NCBI RefSeq assembly: GCF_932526225.1
Contig: NC_064045.1
Location: 5,655,498 to 5,719,497 of the forward strand
Direction of reading: 5' to 3'
Length of the DNA stretch: 64,000 nt
DNA from: Nematostella vectensis
Lineage: Eukaryota > Cnidaria > Anthozoa > Actiniaria > Edwardsiidae
In this document: one piece after another, positions 45,101 to 55,200 of the stretch
Layout: each line of letters starts with the position of its first letter
Numbering within the stretch: the first letter of the stretch is position 1
Translations under genes and position numbers: made by a program
The notes under the pieces: generated by a model
What the model saw: the letters and a program-made list of their open reading frames with translations, nothing else
Databases searched by the model: none
What the model was told of the DNA's origin: nothing

Positions 45101-47140
45101 TTTACGTGATGTTTTAAAACCCTAGTTACAAGATTAACGATAATAGAAGGAGCAAGTAGACAAATTGCGTTTATCCTTGCATTACCCTGGCTGTATTTCA
45201 TCGAAAGGTGTTGTTTTTGTATAGCGCTTATAAAATAATCCGTTTCTAACCGCTTCAAATGCGACTGACTTTAACTCGTCAGTATAGATTCGCTTCACAT
45301 AGTTTGAGTTTGTGTTAGTGCGTAGATACAGTAACTGAATATAGTACGACGGGCCAGCGTCCTCTGCGGTGATGTTACGTCCCCTGATAGAAATCGTGCG
45401 TGGTGAGAGACGTTGCCTCCAGCTAACCGTCATTATTTGAAAAAAAAAACGAGGGATTCACAGTCCCCAAAATAGAGGGCCATATATTTTTACCTCTGCA
45501 ATAAATCTCAAGTAGGCCAAACCTGGGTGAGAAAAGCGAAACAAAGCTCGTACCGCTGAGCTATTACGCCACAGGTAACCCACCGAAATAATTTTCCAGG
45601 TATGCCTGACAGTGCTGAAAAACACAAGACTAGTTCCAGTACCGCGCGGTTAAACCAGCCTTTTTGTTTTAAAATGGCGGCTTTTTACCGGCGAACTGTC
45701 ACATTTTGGCGAATGCTAAGAAAACTAGACCAAACATAAGGCTATAATTTTCTTTATGACTCCCTCATTATCACACAAATCTGTCATCTTTTGTACAGTA
45801 TGGTTTTAATGCTGTACAGTTAGTCAAAACAGCGACTGAAGTCAGCCTTTCGTATCTTTACTCGAACGAGTCAACACTACAATTGTGCTTGTTTTCGCCA
45901 GAAAACGCGCATGTGCATACGTTATTCAGCACTGTCGGTATGATAACTTTAGCTCAACTTTCACGTCAACCCTAAGTACAAGATATCGTTAATGGTCGGG
46001 TCAAGACTGCGGACTACCAAGGTACCACCAATCAATGGCATTTCCATTCAGTTTATTTTTGTGTGTGGAAATTTATTCATAACCTAGTTTACTGCGAGAC
46101 CCTCAAGCTAACCACAAGCACCCAAGACCCTGCAGACTGACCAGGTACAAACTTGTGGCATTTCCAGGCAGTTTTGCTATAGACCTTTTTTTGTAACTTG
46201 TTCCAATTCACGTTACCCTAATCACAAGATTAGTACAAGTGGCCAAGAACCGGCGTAGTCTCAGGTACCATCTTGTGGCATTTCCAGTCAGTATGTGGTG
46301 CTTGTCGTTTATTCCAGCACATTCTCCGTAGCCGCATTACCAGTTTCACCCAAGCGTATGGGCAGTGTTTGCAATAAAAGGTTCAGGTACATCTTTGCAG
46401 GTACCTTGCTTTGTGTCTTGCGTCCATTACTACCAAGCGCTTGTTAGTGTGGCGTGTATTAACGTAAATGCCCTCAGGAACTGAGTAGTCTTGCCCTTCT
46501 GCTACAATTCCTTGTTGAAGAGCCTCTGTCAGCCGCCATTTTGTCATCCTAGCAAAGTACCAAGTGCGAGAAAGCATCCATTTTCATCGGCGGATTTGGG
46601 GCGAATATTCGAATATTTTCGATTGAAATTGGCGAATAAAGCATGAGACTTTATTTCCAAGCGGTTATTTTGCGATTTCTTCTCACAATTTGTCTTCAAT
46701 GCTGCTTGATTGAAAACAATGGCTGATATGGGCTCTTTAATGTTCGAGAGAAAAAAGATTCACTTGTGCATCTCTTTCTCGTGTAGACTAGTCCAACTAT
46801 CATTTAGAAATTTATTTTAGAACAGAAACGTAAACATATTATAATAATTTTGTTTGAAACCTGTGAAACAGCCATCTCGTAACCATGACGCACTGTAGTT
46901 TTTGCTGAAATGAACTCCACGTAAAAGAAGAATTTCTTCAAAGTGTATCTTTTTGACGGAGAAACCTTCCCGGCGCCCTTTTGTTCAGAAGGGTGAGACT
47001 ACCTCCCACGTGCGTATCACGTGCTAATCACGTGTATCCTGTCTTGTCCCAGGTCCCGCGAGCGCTCCAGGAACGACAGGGAAAGCAGTCGCGACCGACG
47101 ACGCTCCCGATCTCCCAGACGCTCGCGTTCACCTCGCTGA
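36163..47140 (+). CDS. LUC7L3: LUC7-like splicing factor (LUC7L3/CROP orthologue)
   Basis: A nuclear U1-snRNP-associated factor that helps choose 5' splice sites. Coding exons: 36163-36267, 36402-36468, 36624-36663, 37558-37687, 38375-38449, 38528-38623, 42833-43006, 44089-44408 and 47053-47140. All junctions are GT-AG and in frame, giving 364 aa. Visible parts: the N-terminal LLDELMGSDRDLAP block; a CCCH zinc finger (CKHFLCGFCPSELF...CEKLH); a helical VEQLGCEGKVEEAQGVMKL segment; a second zinc finger CEVCGAFLIVGDAQ...HLMGKQH; and a C-terminal tail of RD, RE and RS dipeptides ending in SRSPRR and SRSPR. The tail is much shorter than in human LUC7L3, so further exons may lie in the 2.6-kb last intron. 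Intron 6 carries a giant minisatellite. An AATAAA signal lies at 47754-47759. Orthology to LUC7L3 rather than LUC7L/L2 rests on the MAVLSAAALLDELMG start and is likely. Confidence 0.93.
37149..37473. mobile_element. MITE with about 55-bp inverted arms
   Basis: The left arm (from 37150, with GGAGTCTCCCTAATTCCTG then AAAAGCCCAAGCAAGAAAA) is matched inverted by the right arm (TTTTTCTTGCTTGGGCTTTTC then AGGAATTAGGGAGACTCC, to about 37471). The middle is AT-rich and non-coding. The element occupies part of LUC7L3 intron 3. Confidence 0.7.
37701..38172. repeat. Dispersed GGATCTAG-ended repeat with nested G-run element
   Basis: It starts CAGGGGCGGATCTAGCTTTTC and ends AACCCTCCTTTAGATCC. The interior segment from about 37805 (ACCCAGGATTTTTCTTGGGG) to 38105 (GGACTTTCGGCC...GGTGCGTTCGCACCC) recurs at 50850-51180 in the same orientation and, in part and inverted, at 24840-24975. 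It lies in LUC7L3 intron 4. Confidence 0.6.
39123..42390. repeat. 3.3-kb minisatellite of 14-bp monomers in LUC7L3 intron 6
   Basis: About 230 tandem 14-bp monomers of two main kinds, GTGTTTCCATACCA and GTGTTTTCGTCCCA, with variants (ATATCA, ATCTCA, TTGTCTCA, TTGTCCCA). Because 14 is not a multiple of 3 and no frame of the monomer contains a stop, all three forward frames stay open for about 3.27 kb (about 1,090 codons each), reading repeats of VSIPVFPYQCF type; the reverse strand is also open over long parts. The flanking GT-AG exons of LUC7L3 show the array is intronic, so these frames are not annotated as genes. The 14-bp phase breaks once at about 39740 (a 13-bp monomer). Confidence 0.97.
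43007..44088. other. LUC7L3 intron 7
   Basis: Apart from the tandem repeat at 43058-43406, the intron holds a G run (about 43782-43791) and a C run (about 43931-43944) that bound a segment with GTGTTCATTAAATACACAGAG at the left and GTAATTAATGAACACTCCC at the right, an imperfect foldback of about 230 bp. No exon was seen in it. Confidence 0.45.
43058..43406. repeat. Diverged tandem repeat, about 70-bp units, in LUC7L3 intron 7
   Basis: Four to five units share ATAGCAGAATC, AATCCTTAAA or TTGAATAATC, CCTAAGGGATTGCAG or similar, and TCGAATTTCATA. The ends GACGGGGATGATCATCGG and GGACCATCACCCCTGCC are weakly inverted, resembling the ends of 9120-9297. Non-coding. Confidence 0.6.
45436..45585 (-). 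repeat. Possible tRNA-derived SINE
   Basis: On the minus strand the sequence contains TAGCTCAGCGGTACGAGC, an excellent RNA polymerase III A-box, followed about 40 nt later by CAGGTTTGGCC, a decayed B-box (consensus GGTTCGANNCC), close to tRNA spacing. About 90 nt later it ends in a T-rich run. It does not fold as an intact tRNA by eye, so a SINE head or tRNA pseudogene fits better. It lies in the last LUC7L3 intron. Confidence 0.35.
46015..46400. repeat. Three imperfect tandem units of about 120 bp
   Basis: AGGTACCA or AGGTACAA, then TGTGGCATTTCCAG (or TGGCATTTCCATT) and CAGT, recurs at about 46018, 46141 and 46263, each followed by a pyrimidine-rich stretch, ACAAG and AAGACC- or AAGAACC-type words. 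A fourth AGGTACAT begins at about 46384. It lies in the last LUC7L3 intron; no exon is supported. Confidence 0.65.
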
Positions 47141-47753
47141 TGTCACGTGGGCACCGCACGTGACCTGGCAGTGGCGGCCGATGCCCTCTCATCAATGAGC
47201 GCCCAGACTGGTCGATATATAGGTTAGTTTAGACGTACGACTTATTAGGCTGCTGCTGCGGTGGTGTTCGCGGCTCACCTTATATTACATTATTTCCCGG
47301 ATTATTTTTGCGTTATTTACAAGTCTAATATCCCGTCAACTTGATTTCTGTTCCCTTGAAAAAATCTCAGATCTTTCTGGGTTATAGGGATTCAACTATG
47401 ATCAATACACCAAAAAACAATTCACTGCTTAAAATGGTTCAGCTTCATAAAATGACTTTTCATGAAATGACGTTGCAAAGTGACTGCCTTATAGAGCGAG
47501 ACTCAGTGTTGGGTACCACGTGTAAATGCTTGTCTGGAAACCTTAGATTTATTGTCTAATCACTCTAAATGATGTGGTGGTTACCCGTCTTCATATGCAA
47601 CACAGTTGAGTCCAGAATGCTTGAACCCTCGACCTTGATAACTCGAAGCCTGTTTTCATTGAAGATTTGGGTTTATGTGACTCTAGACTCGACTGTTTAT
47701 TCATCTGCCTGTACTTTAAGTACGAGTATGATTTTTGTATTTAGTGTTATTAT

Positions 47754-47759
47754 AATAAA
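47754..47759 (+). promoter_or_regulatory. Polyadenylation signal, probably LUC7L3
   Basis: AATAAA lies 614 nt after the LUC7L3 stop codon, the first canonical hexamer in that 3' flank noticed on this strand. Use of it is inferred. Confidence 0.4.
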
Positions 47760-50700
47760 GCGTGGTTTGATATCATACTTGTATGAGATTCAAAGTCTAG
47801 CAAAATCACTCCCCTAAAGTGCTGGTTGTGTGCGTACAGTCGTTTAACAAAAGGTTGTCCTCAACCGGCCTCGCAACTACGCGACAAGCCCGCATGTAAG
47901 CATGGGTAAAAACCACTAAAGTGCCTAGCTGCATATATTAGCTACCGCGTCTGAGTCTGAATTTATGCAGTGGCTTTCACCCCCGTCTGGTTTGTCAGAG
48001 TCCTTCCTCCTCCCCCCCCCCCCCCCCCCCCCAATAAAAACAAGCCTTACGTCCCCCACCCCCTCCCTTCAAAAGAAGATAAAAATTATGCCAAATAAAA
48101 GTTGCTTGCAACGTGTATCGGTCTACGGAACAGGCGCTCATGTATTTTAAATTTGACTTGAGCCTCGATATGATGAAGCCAGTTTGCCATGAAAATGGCC
48201 GTCGCTTTCACCAAATCACGGAGAGCTCAGTTTTCTACTGGGATACCTGTGGTAGCCCAGTCATAAAATGCAACTGGTTCTTTTTTTTCTTTCTTTCTCA
48301 CGCGCTCCCTGTGTGCCCGATATCCGCGACGCCCTGGGGCCCCGAGGATGGCCTTGGAATGGACCAAGATAAACTACTGCTATAATGATGAAGTTGACTA
48401 ATAAAATAATGCGCCTTATGAAAAAATATTCTAAAAACATGTATCTGAGAAATGACCAATTTTATTTTGCATGGCGATATATTGATGTATGCTATTAAGT
48501 TGGTCACAACGGGACTCCTGTGGATGCACATTTGTTGTTGGTGCATTTTACGACCTCTGATTGGTTGAGCCGATGTGGCAGAAATGTTTGTGTATAGGTT
48601 TTCATTCACATGTGTACTAGCTATTTCTTTCCTAAACAAAGAAACAAATTGATATTTTGTCCTTTCTTGTTATATAAATTAACAGAGAATCCTGGTTAGG
48701 GAGTGTTCATGAAATACCTTGATTTATACTCGTCATTATAAGTAACTTGTTATTGTCCGTGCGTTCCTAAGTCGAGATTAGGAAACTAATTGGCTGACTC
48801 ACTCGTCCGTTCCTGCTCATTTATTTTTTTTAATCTGCCTGATGACATATAAAGTAATAAACCCTAACTTAATTGAGTAGACTGAAGATTCTAGATATTT
48901 ATATGATCTGTCACCACACACAAAAGTCGGACCGCCATCTTGAATTTCTCCGACAATCTCGTACTTTCCGGTGATGGTGATCGGAAAATTCCGACTGTGA
49001 GGTTGGGTATGACCGCTGGAAGTCCGCGGACTCGACCACAATCTACGTCCGTTCAGAAATTGCTTCTTAATTTAGTAACGGGAAACCAAGAAAAATCTGG
49101 AGCCGTGTGAAATATAAATAAGAGGCGACAGATTGACTATCCAGTAAGCCCACTGTTTTATCGACTATTTCTTAATTCTCGTATTTGGCCCCTACTAGAC
49201 CTAAAAACATCATCATACGATAAGCCTTAGGAATAGCCGGACTTAGGCGTCGCCGGTAGCGCTGTACGACCGAAGAAAGTATATAGAGAGATTTCATTAC
49301 GTGTGAGTTCCAATGCCAAAATAGTTATTGTCTTCATAACCAAAAAGGGACTTGTCATATTTAACCGATAACTGATAGAGGTAACAAAAGTTAATAAAAC
49401 TATAAAATTGCGACACGCACGCGGTGCGCCCTTGTGGTCCAGTTTCAATCAAAATGAGTTTTAAAATACACCTATGAAAGGAAAAACAACTTGCACGGCG
49501 GACCGCAGAAGGACGAGCCGCTCTGTGTAGAGCATATAAAAAGGGAAAGGTTTTAGTGAAGGGAAAGGTTTTAGTGCTAGATATATCAGATTTAGCTTAG
49601 TATTCGTACTCTTGTACAACCCTAGGAGAACAAAACTGGTACCTCCCGCCAAGCGGTCACCTAGTCCTTTCTTAATCATCCCCTCGACAAAGTAACTGTG
49701 GATTGCGGTTAAACTGAAGTTAAGTATTGTCCTCATTTTCATTTAAATCATATGAGGGTAAGCTTATCTCTGCAATGGAGTCCCAACAGCTTAGGTATAT
49801 TCTAATCAAACTTAGTAACCGCTAGTAACGTCTTTATGAATTTACTATTGCTGACTTTTACACATAAAAAAAATCTTATTTGAGAAACTTTATTTAAGAG
49901 AATCCCGAGTTCACGTAGCCATGCGTCTAGTTGACGTTGAATTTAAGTGCTTTTCCTTTTGGTAGCTGGCTTAAAATGTAAGTACAGCCTATACAAATAT
50001 TAAACGTTTATCTTGTTTGCAATTTAAAGTAGTTGTTATTGGTAATTGAAGTGATTTTGCAATTTTGAAGTCATTTAGTTTGCAATACTTGAGCCAACAC
50101 GGTGCCATTACCGCTATCATAGTTTACTAAAATATTTATACGAAATGTTGATTATCTCGCTAAAAGATGGGTCCTTTAGATATCGATATAATCTGCATGA
50201 GATGCAAAAAACGGACAAACAGTTAGATATAATTTGCTTTGACATTTTTGCTGTGTATGTAAACATCATATTTTGTTCGCTGTGTCTAATTGCATGGCAT
50301 CCGGAAAGGATGCCGCGCAAGAAAAAAAAAAACTAGCCTGAATAACAAGTTTCTGGCTTTTAAACCCTTCCACGATTATTTAGAATAGCCAAGCGATGTT
50401 ATTTAAAATGAAATCTTTGCTAAATACCCTTTCTTGTTTACACTTCCAAAAAGCATTTGTGATATAAAGTATGTATGTAATATAGTAGCCACCTGCGTTT
50501 TCAAGTGTACTAGAGTCTCAATCGGGATGGATTGAGTTTTTTCTTTTTTTTTTTTTCCATTCTCATTTCGTAACCCACAAAAAGCCAGCACCCATTTGTT
50601 GTGGATCTCAGTAATTTCAACTCAAAATGCTTGACATCTTGCTCAAAGTTGGGACCTTTATGTTCGTATAGATCACAGATAATTTCAATGAAATACGATC

Positions 50701-50849
50701 CTCAAAACCTAGATGAAATGTTTATAGACCTTCATTTTTTTTTTCGCCAAAATGCGAAGACCGCTGCGAAGAAGTCCGTAAAAACAAAACAAAAACAAAA
50801 CAAAAACAACAACAAAAACAAAACAAAAACAGTCGCACCCGCATGCGCG

Positions 50850-51180
50850 TACCCAAGATTTTTCTTGAGGGGGTGTGAAATCCGAAAAAGTGGATCTAAT
50901 TCTTCCTAGGGAGGGGCGAGGGGGGGGGGGGGGGGGGTGGAGAGGGAGTTTTCAGATAAAAATCTGACCACCCCCAAAAGAACAAAAAGGTATCTCCAAG
51001 GGACGTTTTGTCGGATTTGGCTACAAAAAAAGCCAGACTTATGGATTGATGACATACCAGATGGATCTAGCGTATTCTTAAAGCTTTCGTCTACAAGTAG
51101 AATCGAAAATGGACTTTCGGCCGTTGTGAGGGGTGGGGTGGGGGGGGGGGGGTGGGTTCGCGCCCCCTGGAAACATATAT
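50850..51180. repeat. Dispersed G-run repeat, copy 2
   Basis: CCCAAGATTTTTCTTGAGGGG, a long G run, AAAAATCTGACCACCCCC, GGATTTGGCTACAAAAAA, TGACATACCAGA and GGACTTTCGGCC follow in the same order as in 37805-38105. Same orientation, non-coding. Confidence 0.7.
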
Positions 51181-52262
51181 TATTATTCTACTGTTGTACC
51201 ATTCAGGCGGCTAACAAAATTTGCCAGCCATACATCGATGGTCCGCAAATGACTCGGCTTTGGAGTGCAAAAATACATTGCTGTAGTGTTGTTCAGACGC
51301 TTTCTCTGTCTCGGTGTCACTGTCATCTAACTCTTCGTTTCACAGGGAAAAGCGCTCATTTTCGTGAATAAAGATGCAGACTGCGCGCGCGAGCTGACAA
51401 GTTTAAATTCGCGCAACCCGCCCGCAATACGTTTGTCGGTCAGCTACAAAGGTGTATTTCGAAAAAAAACAAAAAACTGTAAAAAATCGGGGATATTGTT
51501 TGAAAAGTATTTCTTTGGGGGTAATAGGGATTCTTCTAGCATAGATATCGATGAATGGACCGTTTAGGAGGATATCGCTTTTATTCCTTCAGATGCACTT
51601 AAAGGGATAATATAATTTTTAGTTTTTGTTATGGAATCAAATTATGACGATATCATTTCAAGATTTCTAACACAGGAACATTTCTTGCAACTCTTGAGAT
51701 CATTAAAAGAAACGTATTTGTAAAATGCAAATTATTAAAAGCGTAGGACAATTCAGACACAATAAATAATCTTAAAATTTATTTAGTGTCGGATTCTGGG
51801 CCGTCCTCCTCCTACTTAGGCCTGCCCAGGTATTTATAGACAGCGTTAATCGTGACATAATTGCGTAATCGATTGACTAAAAGAAAAGTTGTAAAAGTAT
51901 ATCAGAGGTGAATTTATCTATCGACGCTAAGCACGCTTGTATGCCATATCTCTGACTTTTACTTTTTGGTGGGAAAAAACACATTCCGGTAGCTGTATCA
52001 CAAATTTCCACGCACGGTTAATAGCAGTGTCTTTAGTACAAATAGAAAATGCAGCCTCAGAATAGCTTCATAGCAGGTGTATTAGCTAATTTTATTAGCT
52101 TATTTAACCTCTTCTTAGCTAACATTTCGTGGGGCACTTAAGGGCACTTAACTCGATTTTGCGAAGTAACTTGAGCCTTGTTTTATTTTCTAACTTGTCA
52201 TAACTGTTAAAAATAAGATAGCGTATCTCTAGCGTGCGTCGTTTAGTTTGCCATTAGTAGCG

Positions 52263-55200
52263 ATGAGGACAAGACCTCACTCTCTTGGCTCAGGCCTCTC
52301 TGCTCTGTGCCTGATGATGTCCATAGCTACATGTCTCGGACAGCATCTTCTTCATGAAGACGACGACTATCGTCGTTCCATCAAGTTTGTCGGACATCAA
52401 AGCAAGCGTCTTTTGGTGCCGATTTCTGCTAAGGATGCGACAAACGAAACCGGTGAGTACAAGCACATTTCAAACCTGCCCCAAAGAAAATTATGAGATT
52501 TCTGAAGATCTCCTTTTATTTGCTTCATTAAAAAAATATATCCCACTTTTATTTAGTAAGGTCAATGGTAAAGATAATTATAATGAGATATGTCATTTCT
52601 CTATTCCACATTTCACATAAGCAACTCGAGTAGCTAGTAATCGGTGCATTTACGAAACTTTCGATACGGTACTTTCCTTTTTGTTTTAGTTGTGCAGAAA
52701 AGCCTTTTAACAGATGACGTCATGGACTGCTCGTTCGAGTGTCTTTCCGAAGATTGGTGCCACTCCCTAAACTTCCGGCTGACTTTGACGAAGAGTGGGC
52801 GGCACGTGTGTGAGCTCATCTCCACGGATAGATACAACCATTCAGAACACTTGGTACAAGACAAAGACTTTGTGCACCTTGGGATAAAGGTAGGCGGATA
52901 TAAATACTTAGAATAAATGGTTTATGACAAAAGCCAGCTGCACTTCATGGTCTGTGACCTAGCGGCCTTTACGGGCGCTCCCAAAATTTCAAACGAGAAA
53001 GTGCTAGATTTTCCAGCGTGATTGTACTTTGGGATGAAGGTAGGTGGATATAACCACTTGAAATACTTGGTACACAAAAAGATATCGTGCACTTTGGGAT
53101 AAAGGTAAACCACTTGACTGAGCGACATGACGGAAAAACATGACGTGACGCTTCAAATAAGCCCATTTCAAACAAAATATCAAGTGCGACTTTTTTTTAA
53201 TTGATGCGACTTTTTGTGTCATTGAAATTTGAGCTTTTCGTCCCTGAACTGATACACAGTGCAATGATGATCAAGGAAAAATTATCTTAAAAAGTCAAAA
53301 TCTGGTTATGTGCACTTCGGCCTCACGTTATTTGTGTTTTGAAAATCAGTCCGTAAAACAAGGAACCTATAGCCATTGTAAGAAATTGTGTCTTCTCTCT
53401 CTATCTGGAATTGCGCGTTTTCGAGGTTTTTCCGTCATGTCTGACTGAGCTCGTCTAACTGCCAGCTAGATTATGTGTGTTTCATAATAGCTTAGTTTTA
53501 TTCAGTTACTACATGTTGTCAGAATCGGGATACATCTAATGATGGCAACTTTCCAAATGCCTCGACTGATCAAGATGAGTGGCCAAACTGGCGACGAAGA
53601 TTCGAGCGATTTCGTGTGGCCACCGGCTTTCCAAAGAAAAACGAGCCGAGCCAAATAAACACGCTGATTTACTCCATGGGAGATAGAGCTGACGATATCC
53701 TTTGTATCTTCACACTACAGAGGAAAAGGAAAAGAAATACGACAGAATTATCGAAGAATTCGAAGCTCATTTGGTGAAGAAGAGGAACGTTATCTTCGAG
53801 CGGTCAAAGTTTAATCAAAGTTCCCAACAGCCTTGCGAATCGATGGAAACCTATATACAGCTTAACTGTGCCTACGGAGACCTCAGAGAGGAGATGATCA
53901 GATATCGAATTGTGGTTGGCCTCCAAGATGGAAAATTGCCGAAAAACTTCAACTGGGCTCACAACTGACCTAAAAAAAAGCTGTTAATCAGGCTAGACAT
54001 AGTGAAGCAGTTAAACCAAAAGTGGATGTTATCAACCGACAAAGAAGTAAAGAATTTTAATTTGTTGTAAAAAAAAAAACACAACTGTAAACACACATAC
54101 ATCCTGTGGTAGATGTTGGCGCAGTAAACACCCCCAGAGAAGTCGCAAAAAACACGCAACATGTCATAGGTGCAAGAAAAAGGGACATTTTAAAGTAATG
54201 TGCAGATCCCTTAAAGGAACACTGCATGCTAAATGTGATTGGGTTTTCAAATATAAGTTGTTTGACGGTAAAACGAAGTTTGCGAGTGTTTTCGCGCGGT
54301 TATGCGCTTTGTTTGAGAAAATACAAGAAAATTGCCGAACAACGCCGCATGGTACGTCGGCGCAAAAACTACCAGCGGTGTACCCCAGTGGTGGGGATGT
54401 TGCAAAGGTAACAAATTATCTACTGCGCATATCATTCCAAGATGGCCGTCATTAAAGGGGAAAACAATATCACAGCTTCTTTTGCTACATTTTACAGTAA
54501 AATGGCCTTGCCGATTGTTCTCTAATTAAGGATTGATCACACAAGTTATATCTGACGAAGAGGTCTAAATTTGCGTGGTATTTTTGTCTGCGTATTATCT
54601 GTATTTCCGTGCTGTTATTGTACGCTGCAAGCAAAGTGTCTCGATAAAAAGGTATTGATAGCTCACACAAAGCTCGTATTCGATCATCTGAAGAAAATTA
54701 AGCGATTGTTTCTTAAAATATTAAATGTAAATTCTGTTAAAACTAGTATGAAAAACTGTTCTAATTAAAAATCATTCTGACATATACTGTAAGTACATTT
54801 ATTTATTTGCTCTAGTGCGAAATGCACCTTTCGAATACTCTCTTGTTGATGATTTTACCCGTATCTATTGAAAATGTACTTTAGTAATCTCGTAACGAAG
54901 AAAGCTTTCTTCGTTACTTCAACTAGCCAGGCAAAACAATGCCCAAATAAGTTCTCCGTGGCTACATTGTCTAAAACTCAGATGCATGCAGGGGTTGCTA
55001 AATAATTGTGGTTATGTATTTTGATCTTCTGAGCTTTTGAAGTATGGTTCAATATGGTTCAGATATGATTGAATCAACCATCAACTCTCCCGGGTTTTCT
55101 TGCATGTCAATAATAAGCTAAACCTCATCTGATTTTTACCAAAAAAAGTCAACTGCTATTAGGTTTTGCCTCTTTTCTCCATTCTTATTTCCTCAAATTG

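Larger units (their letters stand above)
47141..52262. other. Intergenic region, LUC7L3 to the PAN-EGF gene
   Basis: The first 620 bp are probably LUC7L3 3' UTR (AATAAA at 47754-47759). Beyond that are a C run at about 48015-48032, an A/C-rich simple stretch at 50784-50830, a G-rich dispersed repeat at 50850-51180, and AT-rich unique sequence. Short open frames on both strands show no recognisable domain. The promoter of the next gene should lie near the right end. Confidence 0.45.

Noticed and set aside
45182-45433. Minus-strand 83-codon frame in the LUC7L3 last intron
   Set aside because: The composition is plausible for coding, but there is no homology I recognise, no clear upstream exon, and it borders a SINE-like repeat; too weak to annotate.
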